A DNA stretch of 64,000 nt. Source: Auricularia sp. M13 (Eukaryota; Basidiomycota; Agaricomycetes; Auriculariales; Auriculariaceae). Numbering within the stretch: the stretch's first letter is position 1; every line of letters begins with the position of its first letter. Position numbers and translations under genes: made by a program. The notes beneath the pieces are model-generated. The model did no database searches and was not told where the DNA came from. It saw nothing but the letters and a program-made list of their open reading frames with translations. The stretch spans positions 1,426,001 to 1,490,000 of the forward strand of contig CM073195.1 in assembly GCA_037042915.1 (NCBI GenBank), written 5' to 3'. Positions 46,324-59,019 of this stretch are shown piece by piece.

Positions 46324-47418
46324 ATGTCGTCCGCAGCAGGCCTTTCCCGACGGCGGGTAGCGCAGTCGTCGCAGACTGACGACGCAGGGAACGCGCCCCC
46401 AGCGCCGCCGCGGTCGCCGGTGGGCACGGAACGGGCGCAGCACGCGGGGACGGCGTTTGCGGGCGGCGCGGCCGTTGCGTTCGACCCGCGCGACGTGGAG
46501 CGCGAGGACGAGGCAGCGCGGATGCCGCGGCTGACGCTGCTGGAGGAGGTGCTGCTGCTGGGGCTCAAGGACCGGGCGGGGTACCTCAGCTTCTGGAACG
46601 ACAACATCAGCTACGCGCTGCGCGGCTGCATCCTGCTCGAGCTCGCGCTGCGGCGGCGGATCGCGGTCGTGCGCGACGCCGGGCGGCGGCGGCTGCCCCT
46701 GCCCGACCGGCTCATCGAGGTCGTCGACGGCCGCATGACCGGCGAGACCATCCTCGACGAGGCCCTCAAGATGATCAAGGCCGCCGACGACAAGATGGGC
46801 GCCGGGCAGTGGGTCGACCTGCTCTCCGGCGAGACCTGGAACGTCCTCAAGGTCGGCTTCCAGCTCAAGCAGGTCCGCGAGCGCCTCGCAAAGGGCCTCG
46901 TCGACAAGGGCGTCCTGCGCACCGAGAAGCGCTCCTTCCTCATATTCGACATGGCCACACACCCCGTCGCAGACGCCCACACGAAGCAGGCCGTCGTCAA
47001 CCGCGTCTCAGCCCTCCTCACCTGTCGCACGAACGCCATCCCGCCCGCAGCGCTCGAGCCCGGCGTCGAGTTCCCCGCCACCCGCGCAGCGGCGTTGGTA
47101 TGTGCGGCATACGCCGCCAGCGTGCTCGACAACGCGCTCGACGCCGCCCAGCTCGGCTTCGCGGAACGCGAGGAGGCCGCCGCGCGCTGCGACGACGTGC
47201 TCGCCGAGTTTGCCGTCTGGCCTTTCGGCTCCTCGTCGTCGCCCAACTCCCGCAGGCGCGGCCAGGAGGGCGCCGTCCCGCGCGGCAAGGAGGCCGTCCA
47301 CGCCCTCCTGCGCGACGTCCGCAAGGAGATGGGCGAGGAGGACGGCCCTAACGCGCTCTTCTTCGAGTGCATCGCCGCCATCATGGAGGTCTTCAGCCGC
47401 ATGGACTCCTTGCTGTGA
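46324..47418 (+). CDS. VPS74: Golgi PI4P-binding protein VPS74/GOLPH3
   Basis: Golgi phosphoprotein that binds phosphatidylinositol-4-phosphate and retains glycosyltransferases in the Golgi. Single exon, 364 residues, from the ATG at 46324 (MSSAAGLSRRRVAQ), whose Arg cluster matches the family N-terminus. The GPP34 domain starts MPRLTLLEEVLLLGLKD and continues GYLSFWNDNISYALRGCIL. It includes ALRRRIAVVRD, the SGETWNVLKVGFQLKQVRER block, and GVLRTEKRSFLIFDMATHP with the hydrophobic membrane hairpin region. The C-terminus (FFECIAAIMEVFSRMDSLL) is also conserved. It has no intron, unlike almost every other gene here. Confidence 0.95.
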   Translation: MSSAAGLSRRRVAQSSQTDDAGNAPPAPPRSPVGTERAQHAGTAFAGGAAVAFDPRDVEREDEAARMPRLTLLEEVLLLGLKDRAGYLSFWNDNISYALRGCILLELALRRRIAVVRDAGRRRLPLPDRLIEVVDGRMTGETILDEALKMIKAADDKMGAGQWVDLLSGETWNVLKVGFQLKQVRERLAKGLVDKGVLRTEKRSFLIFDMATHPVADAHTKQAVVNRVSALLTCRTNAIPPAALEPGVEFPATRAAALVCAAYAASVLDNALDAAQLGFAEREEAAARCDDVLAEFAVWPFGSSSSPNSRRRGQEGAVPRGKEAVHALLRDVRKEMGEEDGPNALFFECIAAIMEVFSRMDSLL

Positions 47419-49635
47419 ATACTAGACACGCTGTCTCGCTTGTTTCTTGGATCCCCCGGTGCTGTTGTTGGTTGGCTCCCCACGCACGAAAGTACTTATT
47501 CCCGCTGGTTACACTTCCCATCTGTATTACGCGTTTTCTTGTTGCTCGCGCTCGCTCTGCATCGAATGTTAGAAGCTCCGACGTGTCCTCTTGGCTTCCC
47601 GACCAACATCTCTCTAGCACACTCTGCAAATACCGCGCATATCCTGCAATCCTGTCTCCCTGGCTATGCTCTCAAAGTCATTCATCGTCAGTGTCTTCAC
47701 GCAAATTTCTGCCCGTGGCTTTTTTGTCCAATAACCAGCTGGACTCGACTCGACTCTGAAGCCGCAAAATGGAGACATTTCTGCGTAGCCAGAGTCATAG
47801 TCAACTGCTCGCAAAACCTACTTTCACTTCCACGACTAGGACTGCTAGGCCCAACGACCGACTCTGGGCGTTCGCGGCCAGCCCTGCCCCGACCACACGA
47901 GTGACGACAATGTCAACGGCACTACTTGCCCCGGCCGTCCTCTAAATGCCCAGCGCGTCACCGATCCACGCGCTGCGAACGATATCCAGTATACCGTCTG
48001 TGCGCTGGAAATATCTGGCGCGCCAGCTCCTATTAGGTCGGTTGTTGAGCCCTGTGGTCCATGCACGCACACGCAAATTACTCGGCAGACAAAAAAAAAT
48101 AAAGCATGCAGACCCGTGATGACGAGCCAGGGCACGGCGCAGATGCTCGAAGTGGTGCAAGCGGCCGACTCGGACCTTTCCACGACTGCCCGCCCGCGAA
48201 CGTTGACACGGACATGGACTTGGATGGCGATGGCGCCGAGCGAAGCCTGCTCATGCGCGCGCGGATGTTGGGAACGTTGTGCTGCGAAGCGATGGCGTCA
48301 AGACGCGCGCATTGCGCACCGCACCTCGGCAGAAGCCTGGACACCCGTGCGACGTGCGTCTCGGGAGCCAATGCACACTCTTTACAACCGTCTCGCCGAG
48401 TCGGGGCAGATCCAGCAGGTCAGGGGTTTCGTCCCGGAGCCTCCCTCTTGTCGCTATCAGTCGTCAACTCAGCCTGTACCACTATCCAATTCGCAACTCG
48501 TATCCGTCGTGCCAGTGGAGCAACGAGATGCCGCTTTGGCTCCTGGAGACGACGGTGGCACGGTGCGTACGTGTGGCGACTCGAACGTCAACGTGAAGCT
48601 CGCATTGCTGTTGCCCGTGGTGGCGGTGATCGCTATCCCAAACGTTGTTCGGTTCCTCGAGCAGGGGCAAACTTGGGGACTTGCCTTGCAGCCGTATGCA
48701 AAACGATAGACAGTAACTGCACCCGCGCCTACAGCTCGGTGGGGCTCTTGCGATGCAAAAACGGCGGCAGAGAGCTTCGTATGACCGACGGAGGGCGTCT
48801 GCGAGGCCTCCGACCTGCCATAAGGAGCAACCTACACTGCTCGGCGCCACCTTTCGGGGGGCGCTGTGGAGCACGCAACGGGTGCTATTACTGTCTATCG
48901 TTTTGCATACGGCTGTGACACTGACAGAATCGCCGGCGATTCTTCCCCATCCGACCGGGACCGAGGATACAGTAACAGTATGCTTCTTGGAACTATAAAC
49001 GGGCACCCTGATGAACAGTTACACACGGTGGTCTTCTCCGAACCCACAAACATGCGGATCGCGCTTGTCAAAACGCTTCCCCAGCCAATGAGGGGCAACT
49101 GCCGTCCGCAAAGCATTGCATGCGCGACCACGGGATCATGTATTGTACCTACGGGTCCGTCGTTGTCCACGTGTACGTGAGCTCATTCCTTGCATCGTCA
49201 CTCGACCTGCCAGTTCTCGACGCTCGCACTTGACGATAACGTTGCCCTTCGATGCCACAGCGCATCGGCGCTCCGGACATCTCGCATTCAAAGGCTCTTG
49301 TTTGCTCGGCGCTCGCGCCTGACGATCCCTCGAATCTCGGCTGCGCTGTGCGCGGGTGCAACCACTCTCTTGCGCGTCGGAAGCATGAGCGCCCCTGCAC
49401 TGCGCACTGCCAGGAACAGATCCCCTTCCCGATCCAAGAACACCCCCCCCCACGCCGCGCTTAAAGCTGCTTAGAAGCTGCACGCACTCGGTGCCGCGCA
49501 GCTGCGTTGATCTTTTCGCAGTGGCACGGCGCCTAAGTATTACCCCGGCATCCTGCTGAAGGAGTATATAGCACTCGGCGTGTGCGCAGCGCTCGTGGAG
49601 AGAGACTCCGCCCTCCCCCGTCATTTCCGCTCGCG
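47419..49635. other. Intergenic, no convincing gene
   Basis: A plus-strand frame at 48116-48709 (about 197 codons) includes a hydrophobic stretch (LALLLPVVAVIAIP) but has no family features and runs into an inverted repeat. I do not call it as a gene. The final 100 bases include a TATATA-like box near 49565 ahead of the DUF6534 gene. Confidence 0.4.
48689..48915. repeat. Inverted-repeat (fold-back or MITE-like) segment
   Basis: Arms of 37 nt at 48689-48725 and 48879-48915 are inverse copies with two mismatches (outer part CAGCCGTATGCAAAACG). They enclose 153 bp with no coding signal. This could be a small MITE or a transcribed hairpin. A target-site duplication was not evident. Confidence 0.65.
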
Positions 49636-51028
49636 ATGCCGGCCGCGATAGCTCTGGACGATACCCTCGGCGCCGTACTCATCGCTCTCGTCCTCAGCGC
49701 TGTCCTGTATGGCATTATCTGGTAAGCCCACCGTCTCTTGCCCTTCGAAGCGCATGTCATGATTCGTCCTGCATAACAGCCAGCAGGCCTATTACTACTA
49801 CGCTGAGAATTCCGAGGGAGATAGATTCTTCCTCCGAATTTTGGTGAGGGACATTACGTTGGTCCCGTTGAACTTGCGCGAGACTGACGTCTCAGTGCAG
49901 GTCGCGACGCTGATTGGTCTGGAGACCTTCCAGCTGGTCATGCAAGCTCACACGGCATACGTCTACACGATAACAGACTTTGGAGCCTATGAGGATCTGA
50001 CGAAGACCGTCTGGAGTTACCACTGGCAAGTCATCGTTGTGGATGCGGTTGAATTTCTGGTTCAAGGGTACGTCACAGTCGTTCCTCACTCCCCCCCCCC
50101 CACGCACGAGCGGGTTCTGAGACTAAATTGTTATCAGATTCTTTGCCTGGCGCATTTATAGTTGTTAGTTGGGACGGCTCTTCCATCCGCCTCTGATCTC
50201 ACGACTTCCTGTTCCAGTGAGCGAACGAATTAACTGGCTGCTTCCAGCGGCTATCATTGCCTGCGCGATAGGCACGACGGTCACAGGGCTGAGTGCGTCC
50301 AACATCCCACTGTCCTCAAGTCCTACTGAACACGAGCACAGTGTATATGGTGAAAGGCATTCAATACCACACACTTTCCAAGGACCAAGAGCTGGTCCCG
50401 TGGGCCGTCGCCAGCTACTCATGCTCGATGACGGCCGACGCGCTCGTCACCGGCGGGATGATTTATTATCTGTCAAAGATGAAAGTCCACAGTTTCACGA
50501 GGTACGGAAGATGCTCGCAAACAGCCTTGCGCCGCAACTGACTCTGGTGCCTGCGCTTCAGGACCAAGCGCAGCGTTCATACCCTGATGATTTACTCGAT
50601 CAATACCGGTCTGATAACGACGTGAGCAGTGATTGACGTAACAAATGACCTGGAACTGAAACCATCCAGTATCTTCAACGTCCTAACGCTCGCAATGCTT
50701 GCCGCCTATAAAACCAAGTTGATCTTCGCTCCGTTCTTTTGTATTATGGCTCGTCGTAAGTGGCTTCAAGAGCCCCATCATATGTTACTCATACACAGAA
50801 ACAGTTTATGCCTGTGCGCTCCTGTCGCTGCTCAACTCGCGCAAAACCGTCAGGGCGCAGCTCAAAGGCAGTGTAAGGCCGGGAGTCACGAACGAGGCGT
50901 ACATGTTCTCGGAGATGGGCAGCCAGGGCATTGTCACGACAGGTCACGTGCCGGCTTTCGTCAGTCCGTTCTCCGCACAGAACACCCAGGTTTACGTGGC
51001 AAGCTCCAAGGAGGTTCACGATGTGTAG
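49636..51028 (+). CDS. DUF6534-type seven-helix membrane protein
   Basis: Multi-pass membrane protein of the basidiomycete-expanded DUF6534 family, function unknown. The start is the ATG at 49636 (MPAAIALDDTLGAVLIALVL), which opens the first helix. Several short introns are needed. Helix-bearing pieces are seen in order: LGAVLIALVLSAVLYGII; ETFQLVMQAHTAYVYTITDF; WQVIVVDAVEFLVQG leading to FFAWRIY; WLLPAAIIACAIGTTVTGL; VASYSCSMTADALVTGGMIY; and the family stretch TLMIYSINTGLITTVIDV, followed by FNVLTLAMLAAYKTKLIFA. The cytoplasmic tail has the usual LNSRKTVRAQL segment. The stop is at 51026-51028. One intron carries an 11-C run (50091-50101). Exact exon joins were not all checked. Confidence 0.85.
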
Positions 51029-51126
51029 TTTGTATCACCAAGTCCGCGTTGTATATTTGAATATGTCTGAATTGTCTCTGGAGCGCTGATGGCCCGACGT
51101 CGAGATAAGCACCTAGATGCGCGACG

Positions 51127-52178
51127 TTACTTCGGCTCTTTGGCGGTGTACATCTTCCACAACAAATCCAGCCGCATTCCACGCGGAATCATACCCACCA
51201 TCCTGGCACCGGCCGCCTGTCCTCCAAAAGAGAGATATCCCGGCGGGTTAACGCGCAGCGCGGCGTCGACCGTCTTCCGCGCAAATACCTCCGCGCTCAT
51301 CACGTCGTCTCCTTGTCCGCGCCTCGCCTCGATGTTCTTCCGGAACGCGCTGTAAAGGGATGACGCTGGGTGAGACAGATCGGTGTTGTTGCTGATGGTC
51401 GAGTGCACCATTCCGAGCGCAAGGAGGAGCACTTTGATATTGAACGGACGCAGTTCCATATCCAGCGTTTCGGTGTAGGAGTGCAGCGCGGCCTTGGATG
51501 CGCTGTATGGACCGTACCACGGAGTTGCGCTATATGAGGTGTATATAAGTACTTAACGATGAAGGGGAGACATGGATCGCACGTGTTGCCTGCCACGGAG
51601 CCCAGGTTAATGATAAGTCCGGACTTGCGCTGCACCATGTGCTGCACAACGGCCTGCGTATACTGTCAGGGCTTGGAGTCTGTAGAAATTTAGGCAACAC
51701 TGACTTTTGTCACGCGCACAGTTCCGAAGAGGTTCGTCTTAAAGAGTGCCTCGATGTCCTCCAGGGAGAAATCCATGAGGGCACCTGTATAAACGAGCGG
51801 TACAATAGGGCGCAATAATCAGCACACCGAAAGAAGTCCAGTGTTCATGGGCCTCGCACCGACATGATTCCCGCCGGCACAGTTGACGAGGATATCGATT
51901 CTTCCGGCTTGAGCCACGACGCCCTCGACAGCGGAGTGGACAGAAGCGTTGCTCAGCACGTCTAGCTCGACCTTACTGATTCCGGAGCTCAAGCTGCCCA
52001 TCTTCGTGACGTTGCGGGCCGTCGCAAACACGTTGCATCCCTGTGAAGCAAACCGCTCTGCGCTGGCAATATCTGTAAGTCATAGCATGTTGTTGGACGA
52101 CGAAGCTTACAGTGCGGCACCGAGAGAGCCGTTGCTGCAGCCTGTGATGATGACGACTCGTTCAGGTGACTGCGACAT
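51127..52178 (-). CDS. Short-chain dehydrogenase/reductase (classical SDR)
   Basis: NAD(P)H-dependent oxidoreductase in about five exons. The start is the ATG at 52178, encoding MSQSPERVVIITGCSNGSLG, where the TGxxxGxG cofactor loop reads TGCSNGSLG. Further motifs are the Asn-Cys-Ala-Gly strand (DILVNCAGG), the catalytic Ser region (LIINLGSVAG) and the Tyr-x-x-x-Lys pair in GPYSASKAALHSY. The C-terminal part (PFNIKVLLLALGMV; then SFGGQAAGARMVGMIPRGMR) resembles fungal 1-acyl-dihydroxyacetone-phosphate reductases of the Ayr1 type. The substrate is an inference. The last Gly-x-Gly position of the loop is Leu-Gly, where Ile-Gly is usual. Confidence 0.87.
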
Positions 52179-52646
52179 GAAAGAAATGTGTGGAGATATG
52201 GAGAGTCGGAGATACAGCAAGGTGCTGCTATCTGGGGTTCAGTTGTGACCGCGGAAGTCCGGTGTTCCAGGCGAAACAAAAGTGCAGAAGAGGCGCCGAA
52301 ACCCTCAGAGACCAAGACGCTCCAAAAGGTGCAGGAAATGCATGACCCTGCAAGGCTCGAGCATGCAAGCTACCTGGCCCTGGGTAGCTTCAATGCTGTA
52401 CAGTCCTATCCTAGAGCTCCGCACGGCTGTGGTCCTCGTCGATCGTTCCCCGACCCATGATCGTTGCATGACGTCAGTCGGTCCGGCGGTCTGGCCGGTG
52501 ATTGATGGAGCTATGTCCGTCGCTCGGTCGTGTGTCAGCGTAGATACCAAGACGAATGAAAAGGTTTTTTTTAACTCACGCTGCACGTGACATGCACGGG
52601 CCCGGTAGCAAAGACGGAACCCTTGCTTGCCCAGCACCAACCAGCT
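52179..52646. promoter_or_regulatory. Divergent promoter region (SDR / MULE-type gene)
   Basis: 468 bases between opposite start codons with no coding signal. It holds the 5' leaders of both genes. Confidence 0.4.
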
Positions 52647-53403
52647 ATGGACTTGCGCATTTGCACTCGTTGCAGCACCGAGCTTCCTCTTACGCAGTAC
52701 AAGCTTAAGACTGATGGGTCACGAACGCTCGCTTGCATCGCCTGCAGCGGCAAAGAAGCACTCCGTCAGAAGCAAAAACGCGACAAACAGCGCGCGCTAC
52801 GCGACGCGTCCAACGACTCGGCCAAGGAGAACCGCGATCCGACCCTTCAACCGGGCCTACGTCCGTCGACGGGCAATGCGGCCGCTACGGGCGCTGAATG
52901 CGGTACTGCGGCATCGACTTCTCCGCCGCTGATTGAGACCGACCCTGGCCGCGCGCTATCATGGGCCGCGTTCTGCGCGCTTATGCAGCAACATCGCCTG
53001 CAAGCGTGCGAAATCAAGACCGTTGTATCGCTCCAGGACGCTCCTATCGACGAGCCGTGTGCCGAGACTTCGGATGACGGTACAATACACGATGACGGCG
53101 ACATCGACAGCCCATGCTTGTCAGAACTGTCGGCCGCCGTTGCGGATGCCATCCGGATTAACATGGGATATAGATTCAAGTATGTAATGCTTCACTTGAC
53201 GCATTTTTCGGTTCTAAATCTTTGCAGCTTGCATAATCATGTAGTTCTTACGGAAAACGAGTACTTTGCCTATTTTTGTGCACAACGAGAAGGGCACCAG
53301 ACCAAGTCCCAGCGTGGTCAGCCTCGCGCGAACAGCTCAAAGGAGGCGCCGACCAAACTTCGGGCCACACTCCCGATGAAGCGCTTCGCATGTGCCGGTC
53401 GGC

Positions 53404-53687
53404 TGTTACGGCTCATTCGCTTTTCGCTCCTATCGCCGTTGGGCTTATCGGACCTCACTCGCGCCGACGTCATACGGACCGAGTCATCAGACCGAGACCC
53501 GCCGGCGCATGCGTGGCCCCGGCCTGCGGTCAGCGGTCCGGCCGGATCCGGACCCCCTTTATATACCGTGTGTTGTCCGCTCTTTGTATGCTAGATTCGA
53601 GCTGGTTTGCCCACCGCCGATACATCTCGTCCTTTTTCCCCCACCCGCAGAGCGTCCGTTCGGCGAGTATCCTCGGTCACCGTAACA
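53404..53687 (+). repeat. Left LTR of the chromovirus
   Basis: 284 bp, TGTTACGG to CCGTAACA. Contains a TATATA-like box (CTTTATATACC near 53556), which probably drives the element. Directly followed by the expected primer-binding region starting TAAGCTCG. Confidence 0.92.
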
Positions 53688-56600
53688 TAAGCTCGAATCT
53701 ACCCCTCCCTTACCGACGCTCCGCGTATCCCCCGTTCCTTCCCCCGCCTTCACCCCGCGCCCTCGGTCAAGCTGTCGCACACCACCCCCGACGTCCAGGC
53801 CGACGGCGAAGAACTCGCCTCCCATCTCCAGCGCCTTTCGCTTTCCCCGACACCACCGTCAAGATGCCGATGACGACCGAGGAGTTCGCTACCTCCATCG
53901 AAACGTCGTTGGTCAACGCCATCAAATCGCTCGGACTCAAACCGGGCAACCCACCCACCAAAAACTACGTCCAGGCCCCGGAGGATTACGATGGGACCCG
54001 CGCCAACTACGAGACCTTCCGTCGGACCTTGGAGCTCCACGTCAAAGGAATCCCCGGCGACCGCAACAAGATACTCGCCGCGCTCGGCTTCCTGACCAAA
54101 GGTGACGCCGACGCTTGGGCACAGAACTGGGGTCAGCTCCACGACCTGGACTCGCCGGACCTCAAGTGGAGCGACTTCCTTCGCGACCTCGACGAGAAGT
54201 TCCTCGACCCGCGCATCGCCGAGCACGCCCGCGAAGCGATCTCCAAGCTCACTCAAGGCCGAGGCGACGCCGACACCTTCTTCCTCAAGTTCGACGAGCT
54301 CCGCATCAAGGCCGGATTTACCAACCCGGAGTATCACGACATCGTTTCGTCGACTACCTTCGGCGCAACCTCAGGCCGGCGCTCGTCCTCGCCGTGATGC
54401 AGTCGCACGAAATCTTCCGGACCACCAGTCTCGCCACGGTCGAAGGACTTCGCAAGGCCGAGGTCGCCACCGAGGACAAGCTCGTCAAGATGGAGGCCGA
54501 CGCCGAGAAACCGCTCGGATACTTTCAATTCCGCAAGTACGCCCTTGAGCAGGACCCGATTATCCGCCGCCACGGTGACCACGCCCGGCCACCAACTCTA
54601 CGCCGCGCCCGGCGGCCAAGCCCTTCGTTCACCATTACACCGAGAGGGTGACTCAACCGGTGATTGTACCTGCCGCGGCGCCCGCTCCGGCGATCACCGC
54701 CCCAGCCACCACCGGTCCTGCGCACGACCCGGACCCCATGGACGTGGACCGTCACCGCGCTCGGACCCTAGGACTCTGCTACCGCTGCAAGAAACCCGGC
54801 CATCTCGCTCGGGACTGCCAGGAGAGGAACTTCAAGGACGTCATCCGAGGCCTTTCCACCGAGGACATGGAGGAGATCGCTCGGATGGTCGAAGGAAAAT
54901 CCACGCTCCTGGAGGAACACGCCGAGGAGACCGAGGACAAGGATTTTTCCGCCCCGCAGTGATTTCCGCGCGATCCCTGTGGGAAGGCGACGGTGTGCCC
55001 TCCGTACCGAATACAGATGAACGTCTTGTCGATACGCACACCGAGCGTGAACACCTAAGACTCGCCGAGGTCCGACCCTCGGCCCTAAGGCAAATGAACA
55101 TACCTCTCACCCTCACCTCCCTCGACACCGGAGAACGGATCCCGGCCAAAGCTCTTTTGGATAGTGGATGCACGACCTCAAGTGTGGACCAGGCGTTTGT
55201 CAAACGCCGGCAGCTTACAACCCAAGCCGCAGCCGTCGTTCGGACCGTCTACAACGCCAACGGCTCGGTCAACGGATTTATCAAGGAGTACGTCGAACTC
55301 CTTGTGGTCGTGCGCGACGCACGCGGCCACGAACACCGCGAACGGCGCGACTTTCCGGTAGCCAACCTTGGTGGAAAACACGACCTCTTCCTAGGATACG
55401 ACTGGTTGGTGGAGCACAACCCGGAAATTGACTGGCCGAAGGGGGCGCTCACGTTCACCCGCTGCCCGCCTCGCTGTGGTATGCCGAACCCGGCGCCGAG
55501 CTCGGCCCGCTACCTCGCCGAGGACTTCGCCTCACTCGCCGACGCTTTGGAGTTCGCGGCCGACGACGAAGAAGAGTATGTTCGGGCTTTCGAGTCTATC
55601 TCAACCCGCATTGAGCAGGCCGCCAAACCCGCCGTCGTCGCCGACATCCCCGAATACTACCGCGAGTACGCCGACGTGTTCGAAAAGAAGGAATTCGACA
55701 AGCTACCCCCCATCGTCGGTGGGATCACGAAATCAACCTCCGGCCCGGATGGGAGAACGACCGCAAGCTCCGCGGAAAGGTTTACGCCTTGTCGCCGAAG
55801 GAGACACAGGCGATGAACGAGTTCTTGGACGAGAACCTCGCGACGGGTCGTATTCGGCCGTCCAACTCGCCCATTGCATCGCCGCTTTTCTTCGTCGGCA
55901 AGAAGGATGGAGGACTCCGACCGACTATGGATTACAGGAGGCTCAACGACCACACCGTGCGGGACTCCTACCCCCTCCCGCTGGTCGCCGACGTCATGAC
56001 CAAGATCAAGGACGCCCGTTATTTCTCTAAGTTCGACGTCCGATGGGGGTACAACAACGTCCGAATCCGACCGGGAGACGAATTCAAGGCCGCGTTCATC
56101 ACGAGCCGAGGTCTGTTCGAACCCACCGTCATGTTCTTCGGCATGACCAACAGCCCGGCCACCTTCCAACGCATGGTGGACGACATATTCGGCGACCTTA
56201 TTCGGCGGATCGTCCTTATCGTCTATATGGACGACCTTTTGGTTTTTACCCGCACCTTGGAGGACCATCGGACCGCGGTTCGGGCCGTACTGGAACTGTG
56301 TCGGCAGACAGGCCTATACCTCAAACTGGAGAAATGCGAGTTCGAGCAAGCCCAAGTCAAGTTCCTCGGCCTGGTTGTAGGAAACGGGCAGGTATCCATG
56401 GACCCAGTCAAGGTGGAGGCCATACGCCGTTGGAACCCCCCGCGCAACCTGCGGGAGGTCCGGTCGTTCATGCAGTTCTGTAACTTCTACCGGAACTTCA
56501 TCCCCCATTTCGCGCACATCACGAAACCCTTCAACCGTCTAACGGAAAAGGGGGTCGTATTCGAATGGGGCCCGGAGCAGCAGCAGGCTTTCGAGGACCT

Positions 56601-58735
56601 TCGCGACGCCGTGTGCAACGACGTTACTCTTCTTCTCCCCAGGACCGGGCCCCGTTCAGGTTGGAGACCGACGCATCAGACTACGCGGCAGGAGGAGTCC
56701 TCCACCAGGTCATCGACGGGAAGCTACGCCCACTCGGGTTCTTTAGCAAGAGCTTCAGTCCCGCCGAGCGTAATTACGAGATCTACGACAAGGAGATGCT
56801 CGCGATGATGCTTTGCCTCGAACATTGGCGCCACTTCCTCAAAGGGGCCCCGCAGTTCCAGATATGGACCGACCATCGGAATCTGCAGTACTTCCGCGAG
56901 CCGCAAAAGCTCAACCGTCGGCAAGCTCGTTGGCTCACCGAGCTCTCCGAGTATGATTTTACATTGCACCACCGGCCGGGCAAGACGAACGTCATCGCCA
57001 ACGAGCTGAGCCGGAACATGCCTAATGAGGGGGCAGAAGACAACGCCGACGTTGTCCTCCTGCAACCGGACCGTTTTCGTCAACTCGCCGAAGAGCACAA
57101 CGGACCGTTGGACGTGATCATTCGGCAACTAGGACTCCGAGACGAGGACCACATCCTGGCCGAGGTTCGCAAGTACGCCAACGAACGCGACGAGGCAGTC
57201 AAGAAGGGCCTGCTTGCGTACCCGCAGGACTTTGTGGAGACGAACGGCGTCGTCGAGTACAAAGGCCGAGTCTACATCCCGCGTAACCGCCGACTACGTG
57301 AACGCATCGTCAGCGCATTTCACGACACACCGATAGCAGGACATCCGGGCAGGTACAAGACTTTGGAGCTCCTTAACCGGTACTACTGGTTCCCCGGCAT
57401 GACCGCGTATGTTGCGCGTTACGTCCGCGCATGCGACGTTTGCCAACGCTCCAAACCGAGGCACGGACCCCTGGCAGGACCCCTACACCCCAACGAGGCG
57501 CCGAGTGCTCCGTGGGAGGTCGTTTCCGCCGACCTCATCGGGCCATTGCCCGAGTCGTTTGGCTTCAACGCGGTCTTCGTCGTGACCGACCGCCACAGCA
57601 AGATGGTCATCCTCTGCCCGACGCATGTTACGGTGACGTCGGAGGGTATAGCGCGCTTGTACCGTGACTTCGTCTTCAAACGGTTCGGCCTGTTCAAGAA
57701 GCTCATCAGCGACCGCAGCCCGCAGTTCGTGTCGGGATTCGCGAACGAGCTCTACAAGCTCCTCGGTATCGAGGCAAACCCGTCCACCGCGTACCACCCG
57801 CAGACCGACGGACAGACCGAGCGGGAGAACGCGGAGATCGAGAAGTACCTTCGCGCATGGACCAACGCCCGGCAGGATGACTGGGCCGATTGGCTCGCTA
57901 TGGCCGAGTTCGCCATCAACAACCGCGCGTCCGAGGCGACGGGTACGTCTCCGTTCTTCCTCAATCACGGTCGCCACCCACGTATGGGCGTGGAACCGCG
58001 TCGAGCGGTCACCAACGAGTCGGCCGCCCAGTTCGCCCAGCGGATGGAAAGGACCTGGGAGGAGGCCAAATCCGCACTCACCAAGGCCGCCGCGTCCATG
58101 AAGACACAGTACGACCGGCGCCGAGGTGCTTCGCGACAATACAAGGTCGGCGACAAAGTGTGGCTCGAAGCGACCAACCTCAAGCTTGCGGTCTCGTCCA
58201 AGAAACTGGCCGAACGGCGCTTCGGTCCTTTCAAGATCCTCGAAAGTGTGGGTCATTCCGCCTTCAAATTGGAGCTGCCGGAGGCGTGGAAAACCTACAC
58301 CCCGTCTTCCACGAAAGCCTCCTCTCGCCGTACGTTGCGCCGTACGCCCCGCACCAACGCCGCCCCGCCCCGCCGGCGCCGACCATCGTGGACGATCACG
58401 AGGAGTACGAAGTGGAGGAGATCCTGGATTCCAAGAAGCTCGGACGAGGCGTTGTCTACCTGGTCAAATGGGCCGGCTACGGGCGCGAGCACAACTCCTG
58501 GGTCCCCAAGGGAAATCTCGGCAACGCGATCGGCGCCGTCGAGGACTTCGTCCGCCGCAACCCGGGTAAACCCCAGAACATCCACTCTCTCGTCTTCGAC
58601 CGTGCCATATTTCCCTCCAACTTCTTCGAGCGCCACCATACCACAGGGATCGACTTCAACATCCCGACCCGGTCACCGCGGCCCGCAGGGCGCGGGCCCT
58701 CGGCACGACGCTCGTTCGGTCCTAGTAGGGGGTTA

Positions 58736-59019
58736 TGTTACGGCTCATTCGCTTTTCGCTCCTATCGCCGTTGGGCTTATCGGACCTCACTCGCGCCGAC
58801 GTCATACGGACCGAGTCATCAGACCGAGACCCGCCGGCGCATGCGTGGCCCCGGCCTGCGGTCAGTGGTCCGGCCGGATCCGGACCCCCTTTATATACCG
58901 TGTGTTGTCCGCTCTTTGTATGCTAGATTCGAGCTGGTTTGCCCACCGCCGATACATCTCGTCCTTTTTCCCCCACCCGCAGAGCGTCCGTTCGGCGAGT
59001 ATCCTCGGTCACCGTAACA
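58736..59019 (+). repeat. Right LTR of the chromovirus
   Basis: 284 bp, the same as the left LTR except for one base seen near 58866. The 5-bp repeat TCGGC follows at 59020-59024. Confidence 0.92.

Larger units (their letters stand above)
53404..59019 (+). mobile_element. Ty3/gypsy chromovirus LTR retrotransposon (young fossil)
   Basis: A 5616-bp element with 284-bp LTRs (53404-53687 and 58736-59019) bounded by TGTTACGG and CCGTAACA, flanked by the 5-bp duplication TCGGC. Parts in order: gag from about 53864 with a Cys-x-x-Cys zinc knuckle (CYRCKKPGHLARDC) near 54780; protease (LLDSGCTTSS); reverse transcriptase with the YMDDLL box near 56225; RNase H (LETDASDYAAG); integrase with an HHCC finger and catalytic core; and a C-terminal chromodomain (VYLVKWAGYGREHNSW) near 58455. 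A purine-rich tract (AGTAGGGGGTTA) precedes the right LTR. The LTRs differ by one base that I can see, so the insertion is very recent. The coding part is interrupted about four or five times, so it appears broken. Confidence 0.93.

Noticed and set aside
48116-48709. 197-codon plus-strand frame with a hydrophobic stretch
   Set aside because: No family features, odd composition, and its end runs into an inverted repeat. Insufficient to call a gene.
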